Positions 24,705 through 36,745 of a DNA stretch of 64,000 bases are shown piece after piece. Under the pieces are notes generated by a model that did no database searches, was not told the origin of the DNA, and was given only the letters and a program-made list of their open reading frames with translations. Origin of the DNA: Temnopleurus reevesii (taxonomy: Eukaryota; Echinodermata; Echinoidea; Temnopleuroida; Temnopleuridae); NCBI GenBank assembly GCA_036244855.1, contig BQKZ01001308.1, positions 23,375 through 87,374 on the forward strand, written 5' to 3'. How positions within the stretch are numbered: position 1 is the first letter of the stretch; every line of letters starts with the position of its first letter. The position numbers and the translations under genes are program-made.

Positions 24705-26350
24705 ATGTGCATAGGTTTATGGTGAAGAAAGAGTACCGCGACCTGAAAAATTACCGCGGATGTATCCGCAATGAAGGACCGTCCTCAATAGAGGACTTTC
24801 CTTGAATAGGTTTGAAACGTAGTACTGTAGAATAAAAAAACACATTAGATGAAGAATAGGGGATACGTTCTCGGTTATGATATTTTGTCAAATTAGAACA
24901 TCCAGTATTTGAACATCCTCAGTTACATGTTGGATTGACAGGGATGTGTCCCCGGTAACACTGTAAAAAACGGTACTAATACGCAGCACAAACAGAAAAA
25001 CATACGTTCTTGAACGCTATGAAAAACCTGTGTGTGTGTGTGTGTGTGTGTTTGTTTGCTGTTTGATAAGGTTGGAGCAGGATATCTATTGTCAAAAGTA
25101 AAGTAAGAAGGCCTACTGTGGCTATGTAGTACAAAAACTATGCAAACTATGGATTTCAAGTAACGATGGTCAAAAGATATGTCAGTTTATCACTTGGTGT
25201 GGTCTCATTCTTCAATCTCATTGGTCAATTTGTGATTCTAACCAAGTGATATGGTACCGTATGACTTGAAAATGCACGTATTTAAGAGTGCGTGTGACAA
25301 TTGGCCACGCGCATACAAGCGCACACCAGTACCACATTACACCGTATGAGATAAAATCGTTGCACCCTGCTTGTTCTTACGTAATACGGGAAATATCACC
25401 CTTCTGATTCCATATTCCATTTGGTTTGCGGCCTCATGAAATATGGAACCAGAAGGGTGATATTTCCCGTATTACGTGAACAAGCAGGGTGTAACTATTA
25501 GTATAATGATATTCTTGAATGACACAGTGTGCTTCTAGGCTACTTATTAATCATGATATCATTATGGTATTATCCAGAGTTCATCTAAATTGGTAGTCAG
25601 ATTGACGTAAACTTTGCACTAGGAGAATCCCACCACCTGTCTATCTCTCACAAGTGATTAAGTGGTGTGGTAGTCTACCAATCGCAGACTCTATAAGGCT
25701 GTCTATCTCTCACAAGTGATTAAGTGGTCTACTAACCGCAGACTCTACACTCACAAAAATAGAACTCTGGGGCTGTGTAACCGAGGTTTGCGATGAATTG
25801 CTAAATCGAAAGAGCAATTCTGATTGGGCATTGTTAAGTCTATTGAAGAAGATGTTCAAGTAACAAAGATCTTGATTGGCCATTTTCATTAGAGATTAAT
25901 TGCAAGAATGAATGTTACTAGGCCCTGATCTGATTAAAATCACTAGAATGACACTCTTAACGCCACACAGTATTATTAATGGAAATCCGCAACTAGTACG
26001 CAATTAATGAAAATGTGCATGCATGAATTTTAGAGAATTCACTAAATTTGAGAGCTAAGTACACATTAGTAGCTTGCTATTTTCAGTTTTTAAGAGATCA
26101 CTGTACACATGTCTATGGGCATTCTAATAAGCAAAAATTTTAGGGAATGCACAGAAAAATGTTACTTTTCAGAATTGATTAACAGTTTTAGACATTGAGG
26201 AAACATTTTCAACACTTTACTATACAATTTATGTGAATACGTTGCTAATCAAAACATCTTTTGTCAGCATAGCGATCCTGCTAAAATGCATTGCAAATTA
26301 CAATGCGATATGAGTAAAATAAAGCCCCCTCTTATCGTCTATAGTATGAT
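24265..26350 (+). repeat. Large direct duplication, copy 1 (ends at an N)
   Basis: Homologous in order to 26511-28882: ATTGTCACGGTATATTTATC, TTCATTCAATAGAG, TTTTTCATCATTCTGAAGTC, a GT microsatellite, ATGCAAACTATGGATTTCA, GATATCATTATGGTATTATC, then a long 3' part. The last 370 bases (25981-26350) match 28513-28882 with no gap and one difference seen (ATGCGATA against ATGCAATA). Earlier parts differ by substitutions and indels. Copy 1 uniquely has an insertion at 25183-25493 and a ~57-bp internal tandem duplication near 25648-25745. Confidence 0.92.
25183..25493. mobile_element. ~311-bp insertion with a ~60-bp near-perfect hairpin
   Basis: Present in copy 1 and absent from the matching place in copy 2 (near 28091). 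It contains a small inverted repeat, TATCACTTGGT...ACCAAGTGATA (25188-25250). It also has a strong hairpin: 25359-25420 pairs with 25436-25495 over ~60 bp with about three mismatches and a 2-base indel, around a 15-base loop. Arm core: AATACGGGAAATATCACCCT. There is no ORF. It is most likely a non-autonomous mobile element. Confidence 0.7.
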
Positions 26351-26351
26351 N

Positions 26352-26510
26352 CGAGTGACGTCACTTGGTATCGTGGCTGGTGTTGGGCGATCGATACAGC
26401 GATCGTATCGCTTCTGTAAACTGACCAACGGTGTTGGAGCTCGGTTCACGGGCCGATCTGCTCTCTCAACACCAACACCAACACCGCACACCGTACTTGA
26501 AGTCACCCAT
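26352..26510. mobile_element. Truncated end of an AACACCAACACC-type inverted-repeat element
   Basis: The right end CACCGTACTTGAAGTCACCC, preceded by TCTCTCAACACCAACACCAA, matches the right part of the element at 46561-46804. The left end is missing because the N at 26351 cuts it. Confidence 0.65.
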
Positions 26511-26543
26511 TGTCATGGTATATTTATCTCTGTTTCTCGTTAA

Positions 26544-27075
26544 AGGTAGAATACTTCATTTGCAGCCTAAAATTTGACTTTCCAAGATTTTTGTGTTGTG
26601 TTGAAGAGTACTAAATGTTAGAACTTATCACCAATCAATTAAGCACAAAGATTGGTCATGATAGGCGCATTTATAGTTATTCCAATAATAATTCTTCTAT
26701 TCGGGCCTCAAACTGATTGACTGTGCGTTCAAAATTCAAAACAGCTGTTAACTCCTCGTTGACCAATAGCGCAAGAGTCTCTCTCAGTGCGTATTCCGCA
26801 TGGTGTGGCAGTGTATTGAAGTGCGCACTGTATGCGCTCTTATGTTTTGTGCAAAGAGCTTTATATGTGTGTGTGGTACCGGAATACGCTAGGAGTATCG
26901 CGATACCGTTGGTGTCAAGAGGAATTATAATAGAATAGATTTTTATTTGAATTAAATATTCTGGACTACATTCGACCAAAATACTTCATAAAGGTTATCA
27001 TTTTGGCATATCCGAGGTACACAACAAGATGTAAGCATAACCGTAATGTGTGCTAATGTAGTTTTCTACATTTCA
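26544..27075. mobile_element. ~530-bp sequence present only in copy 2
   Basis: It interrupts the homology between TTTCTCGTTAA (ending 26543) and TGTTTATTCATTC (27076), which are adjacent in copy 1 at about 24303. It includes a CpG-richer middle (GACCAATAGCGCAAG, GCGCACTGTATGCGCTC, TATCGCGATACCG). Overlapping short ORFs on both strands (26677-26979, 26717-26938) have no recognised domain. It is either an insertion in this copy or a deletion in the other. No clear terminal repeats were found. Confidence 0.5.
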
Positions 27076-27453
27076 TGTTTATTCATTCAATAGAGGAAGG
27101 ATATTAGCAAGGATATGTTGGGATAGACCTCCCAACCGTTATGAATTTGGAGGGATAAATAGGATTTTTCATCATTCTGAAGTCATGTTTTCATTGAATA
27201 TTATGATTTTTCATGATAATTGTACTATACTTTCCTATGGGAATCAGTATTCTTCCCTCTTTTTTTTAGCACAATCATCCATCTTTTTTTAGTCTAGAAG
27301 GTCTGAGGTCTGTAGGGATATGAAATGATGACGTGTTTACAAACTAGAGATATAATGATGATAATAGATGCAAGTTATAACTTCAGTATTTACTCTGCAT
27401 TGTGCACAAGATGCTTATTACTGAGTGTAATTGCTTGTGCGTGTGTGTTTGTA

Positions 27454-27484
<31 letters not shown>

Positions 27485-27715
27485 TTGTGTGTGTACGCAC
27501 ATGCATTCCTGAATACCGTCACTCTTGACAATGTGTATAGTATATTTTATACAACACAAAATAGCCAGGATCCGTGGACTACTTTTCGTTGAAAAATCAA
27601 ATTAGTTGTCCATGGTAGGGATTTCCATGATTGATATTACAAAATTGGTTGTGTGTGTGTGTTTGTATATGTATTGTATGTAAATCTATGGTTGCCTCTA
27701 TTTTTTCTGTTTTGT

Positions 27716-27975
27716 ATATATCCACGTTTAGCCAGTATATGCAAGTGTTGTCAGCCAAAGTTCACAATTGAAGCCACTTAAAGTGTGTGTGTGTGTGTTT
27801 ATTTATTTGTTTGTTTGTTTAGTGTGGAGCTATTTTTCCTGATGTTTATAGCCACGTTTAGAGAGTAGAAATTCAGATGTTGCCAGCCAAAGTCCACAAT
27901 TGAAGCCACTTAAAGTGTGTGTGTTTGTGTGTGTGAGTATGTGTTTGTTTGTTTGTTTGTTTAGAGTGGAGCTAG
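27716..27975. repeat. ~130-bp tandem duplication with GT and TTTG microsatellites
   Basis: CACAATTGAAGCCACTTAAA occurs near 27763 and 27896. Each is preceded by CCACGTTTAG and GCCAGCCAAAGT-like words and followed by (GT)n and (TTTG)n, ending GTGGAGCTA. Confidence 0.8.
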
Positions 27976-28882
27976 AATCTTTTGGCAAAAGTAAAGGAAA
28001 AAAAAAGCCTACTGGAACTACATTTTCCTTGTACAAAATTTATGCAAACTATGGATTTCAGCAGTGACAGGGTCAAAAGCTTAAGTCACTATATAATGAC
28101 ATTCTTGAATACCATTGTATGCTTCCAGGCTGCTAATCATGATATCATTATGGTATTATCCAGAGTTCATCTAAATTGGTAGTCAGATTGACGTAAACTT
28201 TGCACTAGGAGAATCCCACCACCTGTCCGTCTCTCACAAGTGATTAAGTGGTGTAGTAGTCTACCAATCACAGACTCAACACTCACAAAATTAGAACTCT
28301 GGGCTGTGTAACCTCGAGATTTCTGATTAATCTCTAATTCAAAGGATCAATTCTGATTGGTCACTGGTCAGTCTATTGATGAAGATGTTCAAGTAACAAA
28401 GATCTAGATTGGCCATTTTCGTTAAAGATTAATTGCAAAAATGAATGTTAGAGGGCCCTGATCTGATTAAAATCACTAGAATGACACACTAACACCACAC
28501 AGTATTATTAATGGAAATCCGCAACTAGTACGCAATTAATGAAAATGTGCATGCATGAATTTTAGAGAATTCACTAAATTTGAGAGCTAAGTACACATTA
28601 GTAGCTTGCTATTTTCAGTTTTTAAGAGATCACTGTACACATGTCTATGGGCATTCTAATAAGCAAAAATTTTAGGGAATGCACAGAAAAATGTTACTTT
28701 TCAGAATTGATTAACAGTTTTAGACATTGAGGAAACATTTTCAACACTTTACTATACAATTTATGTGAATACGTTGCTAATCAAAACATCTTTTGTCAGC
28801 ATAGCGATCCTGCTAAAATGCATTGCAAATTACAATGCAATATGAGTAAAATAAAGCCCCCTCTTATCGTCTATAGTATGAT

Positions 28883-31800
28883 TTTACTCAGATCTCTCCC
28901 TTTTATTTTTATTTCCATGATAGGCGATTATTCTAAAAATTATCTGCATCACTTTTCAATGATACTTTTCTTGTGTAATAGACTAGGTTACACATAAATG
29001 TTAGGGTGTACTTAACTCATATTGATATTGTTATCCAATTTTCAGGTTGTCTACGTTTGTCATATTATAACAAACATTCTGTGTATACATACAATAAGAT
29101 CGCTTGCATTGAATTTTACCATGTTCTAATGAAATTATCTTATGACCAAATTGAGAAAAAAAAAATCGGGAAATAAAAATATTTCAAATTTAGAAAATTG
29201 AGACTTCTTTTGTTATGCCAAAAAAAGTTAAACACAAATTTTAAGTGAGTAATATATTTGTCACATTTGTTTACATTGGGTTGATATACCTAAGTATTAT
29301 AAGTCTATCAATTTTGTATGTTTATCTTATTAAGTTTAACCAGGATTTTCTTCCAAGTATATAATTTATGCATATGACTGTAATTTAGTTAAAAGAAATG
29401 GAGGGAAATGCAAGAAATATATTTCCACATTCTGTACTTTGTGTCTGATATGTAGTTTATGAATAATATAAACCAGCATCTTCTTACGGAATCTCTATTG
29501 GCAGTATTTTATGGCCAACGTGTGGGCGTCATCGAGGGGGGAACAAAAGCATTTAAACGAATCCATCCCTGGAATTCAACTAATGTTAACGTATTGTCTT
29601 CAAAACGTCCAGGGTTTGCAAATTTTATTCTACATTCCTCCCGTAATGGTTGAAAGGCGAGAGAAGATATTGTGCAGAGCAGAATTGAATATGTGAATTG
29701 TAAACTGAGATTCCTATAGGATGATGATTTTATTCAGACTAGATTCTATGAAGCAGTCTTGACATTTCCATGAGACATCTCCAATTTCCCACATGGGTAT
29801 GATCATTCAATTAGAATAGCCAGAGATGGATTTTTGTTTTCATTCCTATAACCATCGAAGAACTAAAATAACTCGCCCTCTTACAAAGAGGCATTTCTAC
29901 CTACGCATAATTCAATTCTCCATTTTTTTTTCTCAAGGTGAATCATTAAGTGTATTTGTAAGAGGGATGCGCACATTATATACAGTACATGTACCATTTA
30001 TGTTGTTCTGTAAGAATACGTGAGTGATAAATACAAGTATCTAGACTGCTATTTTTAGATAACTAAAAACATTTATTGAAGAATGCCTTTTTGCATTGAT
30101 TTTCATTTTAATTTTCATAAACACGGGTATTCTTTGACCTATGTGTTGCTCAAGCTCATCGTAATTAAGTTAAACCAATTATACATATCTTGTGATAGGG
30201 AGAGGGAGGTTCAAAGAAAACGCTGGCCAAAAACACTTTTCATGCATTTCTGCCAAAGCAAGAATGCATTAATATACTGTAAATTTTTCTTGAAATTGTA
30301 ATTTACTACATTTACCTTTGTAATTAAAGGCTCTCATCAATAACATTAACACACAGTTGAATAGGATGCCTATTGAATAATCATGATGTTGGGATTTCAT
30401 TATGTTGGTGCTATACTATCTGTTAACGATACTGTCGCTTTGTGGAAACACAGATGTTGTAACTCAGAATAGAAGTTACTAACCTGATTTGGCACAATTT
30501 ACAATATCATACAATACTGATAATATAATGATGGTAATTGTAATGATGGTGGTAATGATGGTGGTAATGATGATGATGATGGAGATGGTGATGATGATGA
30601 TGATGATAATTACAGAGTTGGTGAACACCATTTAGGAACAGAATGGGATCCCTGTGCGATGCAGTGGGTCTGCTTTATCAGCATTTGCCATGAACTGGTC
30701 AAGTGTGAAGGAAATATAGGGTGTGGTGGTGGCAGATGATATGGTTAAGAAAATAGTGATCATGGTGATAATGATGTAGGGAAGAAACATTGGTTAGGAC
30801 GGAATGATATGGATAGGGCAAGCATGTGTAATCTTTATATGCTGGATGAATCTTTCCCCCATTTAGAAATGGAGGCGTAAGATCTTCAACCCATATATTT
30901 ATAGTGAGAATACTTATCTAGGTCGAGGGAATAATGTGTGTTTCCCCCTTTTTTTAGAGTCATTGTGATTGTGGCTGTAGTAGTAGTGGTATTTGTAGTG
31001 ATGCGTGATGATTATGTTGTCATTTTGGAGGTAGTGATAATGATAAAAGTGGTAATTTGCATGTGTCTGTATTTGTATATATGTGTTTCGAGAGGGATTT
31101 GTGTGAATGTACAGTGTCTAGAGGATTTATGCTTGCATGCAATTGTTTCAGAAGGAAATATTTCATTTTGTAATAGCAATATATTTTTACATTTATACAT
31201 CTATATGTACCTATTCCTAATAGTCCTCTTCTAATTACTTCACCTATCTTCATCCCCACCAACCTTTCCTCTCTTCTCCATCTTCTCTCTCCTCTTCTCT
31301 CCTTGGTAAGGTATATTAGCGTCACTGGTGATGGTGCGTTGCCTACCGGCCTTGATCAAAATGATGCATTCATATGGAACGCTACCCACCCCACTTATGC
31401 ATGCTAGCCAAACATAACATCGAATATCAAAGCAATATCACCTATACCTCCAACTAGCTCAATATAGATCTTTTTATGTTATGATGGCCTGGTTGCACCA
31501 AACCAATTCCATGTTCGCAGTGTGAGAGCATTGATGTTGATATATGACCAGATCTATTGCTGTCTTGATACAGTGTAACAGGGACCAATTGTTTTTTCAT
31601 GTTATTGAGGATGTCATTTGGGTTGCCAAAACGATAATTATAGCATTGGAAATTAACATGGAAATGACTGATCTGTTTTGCAGTAAAGTTCAACCAAATT
31701 TCTCTATTTAGAGAGAGGGATTTGTTGAATTTTAGGCTAGTTACTCCTACTTTCACTTCAACTTCTAGTTCAACCACTCATAAGTGGTTCTACTGTATTC

Positions 31801-32764
31801 TATAGTCCTACCAGTAACATAGCTACTGCTTCTCGTAATGTTTTAATTATGATGATATAATACTTCAACATCTAACATAGAAAGTGTTTCATAGGGAAGC
31901 ACTATATTCAATCAATCAGCCTTTCTGACGTTGTTTCTGGCTTGAATTCTTTCAAATACAGCCTCACAGTATGTCACCATTCTTGAAAGAAGAAAGGTCT
32001 ATTTTTCTGTTAATTATGATGTAGTCTTTAAATACAGAATGGGCTTTAGTACATCCTTACAAGACATTAGGGTGAAACATTTGTTGAAAAAGCTGAATAA
32101 TTAATGGCAATTCTTTCTTTATTTGATGATACCTGTTTACTACTCTGTCTCAGAACACAACTTCTACATGTAGCTTTATTGATTATTTCATTATTGATTT
32201 GTTTTGAATGATGAGAGTGTATAGAGGTATACCCCAGCATAGGTGATGTGTAGCAGTGTATTGTACATGAAGGACAAGCAATGGGAGAGAAAGGGGTGGG
32301 TGGCTAATCAGCATGATAAATGTGATAGTTTAGTTGAACAGAAGGAGACAAATATGTTATATTTTATTTCATTCCATATTCCCCTTTTAAAGAAGAATGA
32401 ATCCTAGAGGATAATATACACCTATAAGAAAGGTATCATATACCACTACTAATCAGACTGGATCAAGCTCTAAAATAAATTCAGAAAAGTGTAAATTTCC
32501 CGATATTTTAGAACAGGTCTTCGTCTGCTATCACATTACATTACACATTACAAAGATTTAATACGCTTAATTAGTTATGTTCGCTCATCAAACAAGTATC
32601 TGTATTGCAATTTGCACTTGGTACACATGTATATGATCAACTTTGTCATCATAAACGAGTGTCTCGATCACTGTTATTGCTTTATATTGTTACCAAACGC
32701 CTTCATTAAGAGCATCATCATCACCACCATCATCATGTTCATTATCATCATCATCATCGTCATC

Positions 32765-32795
<31 letters not shown>

Positions 32796-35224
32796 CCATC
32801 ACCATCACTTACTACCTTGTAATTTCTGTGAAATAAGGACTTAATTTTTATTTCATCTGAGCGAATATTTCAGTAATATGAACTGTAAAGCATGGTAATA
32901 TCCTTCAAGGGAGCACATGTATTTAAGGCCGGCCGGGGCTCTTCCCACAAAATAGATTTATAGATCCAAACTTTCTTCCAGGTCAAGCCCCATTGTCCTA
33001 GCACTCACTGAAACCATGCTTTGGATGCGCCGCCAGAACAACACCGGGGCATAGCACATCAACTCATTAATTATGCATTTCTCATTGAATTGATGTCCAC
33101 TAGACGGGAGGAGCATTCTATGGGGGAAGAATAGGAAGGAAGGGTAGTGGGAGGTATTGAAAAGAATGAGGAATTCAGTTGCTGTTACAGTGTAAAAATG
33201 CTGAATGCCAGAGAGTGAATACACAGTACAAACTACACACTGAAAAAATATTGGTGTTGAATTTAACACCAGCAGAAATCTGAATAGGACCACACCAGAA
33301 AGGGTTATAATATAAAGTAATTATTTGTACAAAATATGCAACCATTGTAAATACGATGGTGATAGATGTATAACTTTATTCAACACTACTTCATACAAAG
33401 ATTAGCGCATACCTGAATGATGTATTTGCAATGATATCATACTTTTTTGCAATTTTTTCACTTGATCTCCAGATTGTCATGCAGAAAATGAATTTTGTGA
33501 CTTACTTCCTGTGCCTGGAGGATTTGTAATACAATGTTTAGATATTAGGTAACTTGTATTTAACTAAGTGGCTACATGTACATCCATCTAGTGTAATTAT
33601 GCAAGTGAAAATTCAATCAATTTGGTTTTCCCCAACTCTATTCACTGCAGACAGCTTGTACAAGTGGGAAAGGATCTTTAGGGAAGATCACTGTATGCAG
33701 TGTGAGAAGTATTATGTCGAACATTGAAGCAGAATTATTAGATTTAGATTATGTGGGTCAAAGTGGATCCTCTAATAAGCTATTCTGCGTTTTACAATGT
33801 GTGTAGAATATGCAAGCATTGTGGTATATGGCAGCTCAAACCCTTGTCTTTCAACGAGAGGTTCATGATTGCAAACCTACCATGTGACATTTATCTTTCA
33901 GCACAAAATTCATCCACATTGTGCTTCACTTCACCCAGGTTAGGAGAATGGGAACCTTGCAAGAATGTTTCAAATTTGAAATGCCATGTGCACTGGTGTA
34001 TGCCAGGATAAATAGCCAGTATAAATAGCCAGTGTGATAATTATACAAAAAGCCTTTGATGCATTATAAGGTGGCTCAGTTTTTTCAGAATTGAATTACT
34101 TGGTTCTTAATAGCAGTAGATGACAATATTTACAAAATGAATAAGTACTTTTCTTGTATTCATATGGACACAGTTAATACTTGAAAATGCATCTACAAAT
34201 TGCAGTTAGAACGGTGGGCTTTGACACATCTGCATGAAGCAAAGGCCAAAGTCCATTGGTGTTTATATATTGCAGTTTAGGGGGGAGGGGGAGAGAGAGA
34301 TATAGAGAGAAATCATACAATGTTAGATGTTCATTCCAGAAGAAAAATAAAAACCATAGTGGATTGAACCACAACGTAACCATTCAAAATACACAACCAG
34401 GAATCAATTATTAAATCAATTTGTAACAGCTTGGTTTACAGTGCAGACCACAATGCCCAAGTCCACCATACACCCTTTAAGAGTAAATTACTAAGACTAA
34501 TAATTGTCAGAAAGCCCCCTGTTTTGATAAACACAGGATCTTTCCATTACGCTTCTATATAGATCCTCCCCTATCCTGCCACGTATACTAATCACAAAAG
34601 TTATGTTTGGAGAGTTACCGTGGTAACATATCAAATGACGTGATCCGGCAGATGATATGTGTTTTTCAGGATCTCCCCGTCATTTTTAGCCTATTTTAAT
34701 CACTCGCCCTTAATGATTAATAATTTTTGTTATAAGAGTCCTTATTCAAGTACATACAAGCTCATGAATCACCCACAACTTCCTAACTGTCAATGTGAAG
34801 ATTTTATATTTTTGTGTTCCTAAATGTCTTTGAGAAAAGTTTCACTCATACAGTGCTAATTTAATAAAAACCTCCTAGGGTGAAATGTGCTGTAAGAGGT
34901 TTTCTTTAGTTTGAGAATAAAGATTACATTTTGACAAATGATACGATACTTTCAGAATGTTTAAAAGGCAGGATCAGTGTGATTTCAGAGTTGAAATCAT
35001 GTTTATTTCTGATTATTGCATATATTTTCTGGCTTGTTCTTGAAATGTCAAGTCATGTATGTTATGGTTGCCTCAAATCAATATACATGAGCAAACATTA
35101 CGCAGATGACAAGCTGACAAGGCGTGTCATCTGGAATTTTTAGAACAGGTTTTGTAAACATCAAGATATTTCTAAATTCATAGAAATTGATGATGCCCTT
35201 TATTGCAACTAATTGAATCAATCA
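28883..35224. other. Non-coding stretch with ATC/GAT microsatellites, no gene recognised
   Basis: A GAT-rich microsatellite lies at 30540-30608 and an ATC/CAT microsatellite at 32714-32810. Short ORFs (33751-34011, 32958-33293, 31454-31777) show no domains and no convincing splice context. GC-richer sequence occurs at 29500-29660 and 33740-34010. The missing upstream RIM exon was looked for and not found. Confidence 0.5.
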
Positions 35225-35520
35225 ATAGATAATGATAATAATAACAATAGGTGCAATTTATATAGCGCACATATCCACTCTGTGGAGTGCTCAAGGCGCT
35301 TTGCATCATTATTATCCTGGCTCTAGCCCGGCGTTCACCAGCGCACATGGCATTTCAAAGGAAAAATATTCCTACCAGGTACCCATTCATCTCACCTGGG
35401 TTGAGTGCAGCACATTGTGGATGAATTTCTTGCTGATGGAAATTAATGCTATTGGAATCTTTGACCCTCTTGTTGAAAGACGAGAGTCAGAACCACTATA
35501 CCACACCGCCTTCTACTTTA
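35225..35520 (-). mobile_element. tRNA-derived SINE, minus strand
   Basis: Read on the minus strand it starts GGCGGTGTGGTATAGTGGTT, continues CTGACTCTCGTCTTTCAAC, and has the A-box-like TGGTATAGTGG. The tail holds GCCAGGATAATAATGATG, TTGAGCACTCCACAGAGTGG and the TATGTGCGC word, ending in (TTA)n near 35230. It lies ~400 bp upstream of the first RIM pseudo-exon. Confidence 0.75.
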
Positions 35521-35918
35521 AAGGGATTCTGAGACCCAAAATAATAATTTTCTAGTTGGTAGTGTACGCACACCAACTCCCCTTATCATCACATTATATT
35601 AAAAATGTATTTAGTTTTTATCATATTGAATTTAGAAGTTAGTAGGAAATAGGGACATGCATACAAAGAGCACGCATGCATTCAAGAAGTCACACAACTT
35701 ATCTGACTCGTATTTGGGCCCATTGCGTCGATCGTAAACAAGATGTTTATTTGCATATAACTCGTATAACTAGTGATCGATATCATGTCGGATAAAGTTA
35801 TTTTGGTTTCATTTTATTTACTGAATGATGTACAAATAATTTCTCTTCACCTCAGATACCCTTTAAACTGCATTTGATCGTATTCTAAATTTCGAACCCC
35901 TTCTTGCTTCTTCCACAG

Positions 35919-36035
35919 ATCGCTGATATCACAAATATCAACAAAGCGGAACAGACCGTGAAGGTTATCAGTGAGGAGAATAGAGTGAAGAACGTCCAAC
36001 AAAATGGCCCAGTCTGCTAAATTTGTCACAAAACC
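35919..36035 (+). pseudogene. Broken upstream copy of the RIM finger exon (copy 1)
   Basis: Following a matching acceptor (cttcttccacag), about 117 bases closely match the start of the real exon at 36538, from ATCGCTG through the AEQTVKV, SEENRVKN and QQNG codons to CHK. Similarity then stops abruptly before the second half of the finger, and no donor is visible. A 2-base length difference near the start shifts the frame relative to the real exon. In the homologous frame the Gln between the first two finger cysteines has become TAA, and in the incoming frame of the real exon a TGA comes sooner. It is best read as a partial tandem duplicate that decayed. If spliced it would act as a poison exon. 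Confidence 0.75.
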
Positions 36036-36183
36036 TGTCATACATGAGAAAATACTAAAATACACTAAACTCTATCTTTTTAAAACTTTAAAACTTCGTG
36101 TTTATTAACTGGTCATTTCAGGAGGATGTCAACTTATTGTTAAAAGCAACTCAAGCAGCATTCTTTCTACATTCTACCTTTCC

Positions 36184-36280
36184 TCCAACTTTCCTCTCCT
36201 TTCCTCTACTGTGCCTTGAGCATCCAGCAGGATGGATTCAGCACATTATAAATTGCATCTATTATTATCATTATTCATAG
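36184..36280 (+). mobile_element. SINE tail fragment between RIM pseudo-exons
   Basis: GTGCCTTGAGCATCCAGCAG, GGATGGATTCAGCA and ATAAATTGCATCTATTATTA match the SINE tail on the + strand. It lies between pseudo-exon copies 1 and 2, so it postdates or accompanied the exon duplication. Confidence 0.6.
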
Positions 36281-36327
36281 ATGGCCTTAATAGGCTTAAC
36301 ATCTCCTTCATCCTTAATCCACCACAG

Positions 36328-36415
36328 ATCATTACAGAAGGATACCAACCATTCAGATCAGATACTAAAGGTGAAGATAAAGCAGAGTGAAGAACATTCA
36401 GCATCCCCCAAATGT
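36328..36415 (+). pseudogene. More diverged upstream copy of the RIM finger exon start (copy 2)
   Basis: After ccacag (ending 36327), the sequence ATCATTACAGAAGGA... aligns with the first ~85 bases of the real exon at roughly two-thirds identity by eye. Many of the changes are transitions, and there is one small gap. The open frame gives SLQKDTNHSDQILKVK against SLQEDISKAEQTVKVI, in the same incoming phase as the real exon. No finger cysteines follow and no donor is seen. It sits between copy 1 and the real exon, so all three are in tandem on the same strand. The homology is inferred by eye and is weaker than for copy 1. Confidence 0.5.
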
Positions 36416-36537
36416 AACGATAATAAAATATATCAAAACCTTCCAAATAGTCGGAATAAATGCTGGCTCACATTAGAATTGATAAACAAATCCGCAAATA
36501 AGCTAATCTTTTCCTTAAAACTCTGTTTCTTCCACAG

Positions 36538-36745
36538 ATCGCTGCAGGAAGACATCAGCAAAGCGGAACAGACCGTCAAGGTCATCAGCGAAGAGAATAG
36601 GGTGAAGAACGTCCAACAAAATGGCGCAGTCTGCCAAATCTGTCACAAAACTAAGTTTGCCGATGGGGTAGGGCATTCCTGCAACTACTGCAATCTTAAG
36701 TCGTGTGCTAGATGCGGTGGGCGCGTCACGTTGCGTTCTAACAAG
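36538..36745 (+). CDS. RIMS: RIM exon: pre-finger helix and first three Cys pairs of the FYVE-like zinc finger
   Basis: An AG acceptor (cttccacag, ending 36537) and a GT donor (AAG|gtgag at 36746) bound a 208-bp exon. One base completes an incoming codon, then 69 codons run open and end in phase 0. The first ~28 residues (SLQEDISKAEQTVKV...) look like the charged helix that precedes the finger in RIMs. Then come CQIC, HKTKFADGVGH, CNYC, CARC and GGRVTLRSNK. The HKTKFADG and CARCGGRV blocks are hallmarks of RIM fingers, which bind the Munc13 C2A domain. The fourth cysteine pair is in the exon at 57985, which shows the two belong together. The start could instead use an AG inside the exon (ctgcag, ending 36546), since the preceding exon's phase cannot be seen. 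Confidence 0.93.

Larger units (their letters stand above)
26511..28882 (+). repeat. Large direct duplication, copy 2
   Basis: Second copy of 24265-26350. It carries an extra ~530 bp at 26544-27075 and an expanded GT/TTTG tandem section at 27640-27975, and lacks the 311-bp insertion of copy 1. Beyond 28882 the sequence continues into DNA not present after copy 1, because copy 1 stops at the N. Confidence 0.92.

Noticed and set aside
26677..26979. 100-residue reverse-strand ORF in the 530-bp insertion
   Set aside because: A 73-residue ORF on the other strand covers the same bases, and neither has a recognisable domain or flanking coding signal.
33751..34011. 86-residue ORF with CRICKHCG-like start
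   Set aside because: The CxxCxxC looks finger-like, but the rest lacks a matching second half, and it is not in RIM finger order. Chance is more likely.
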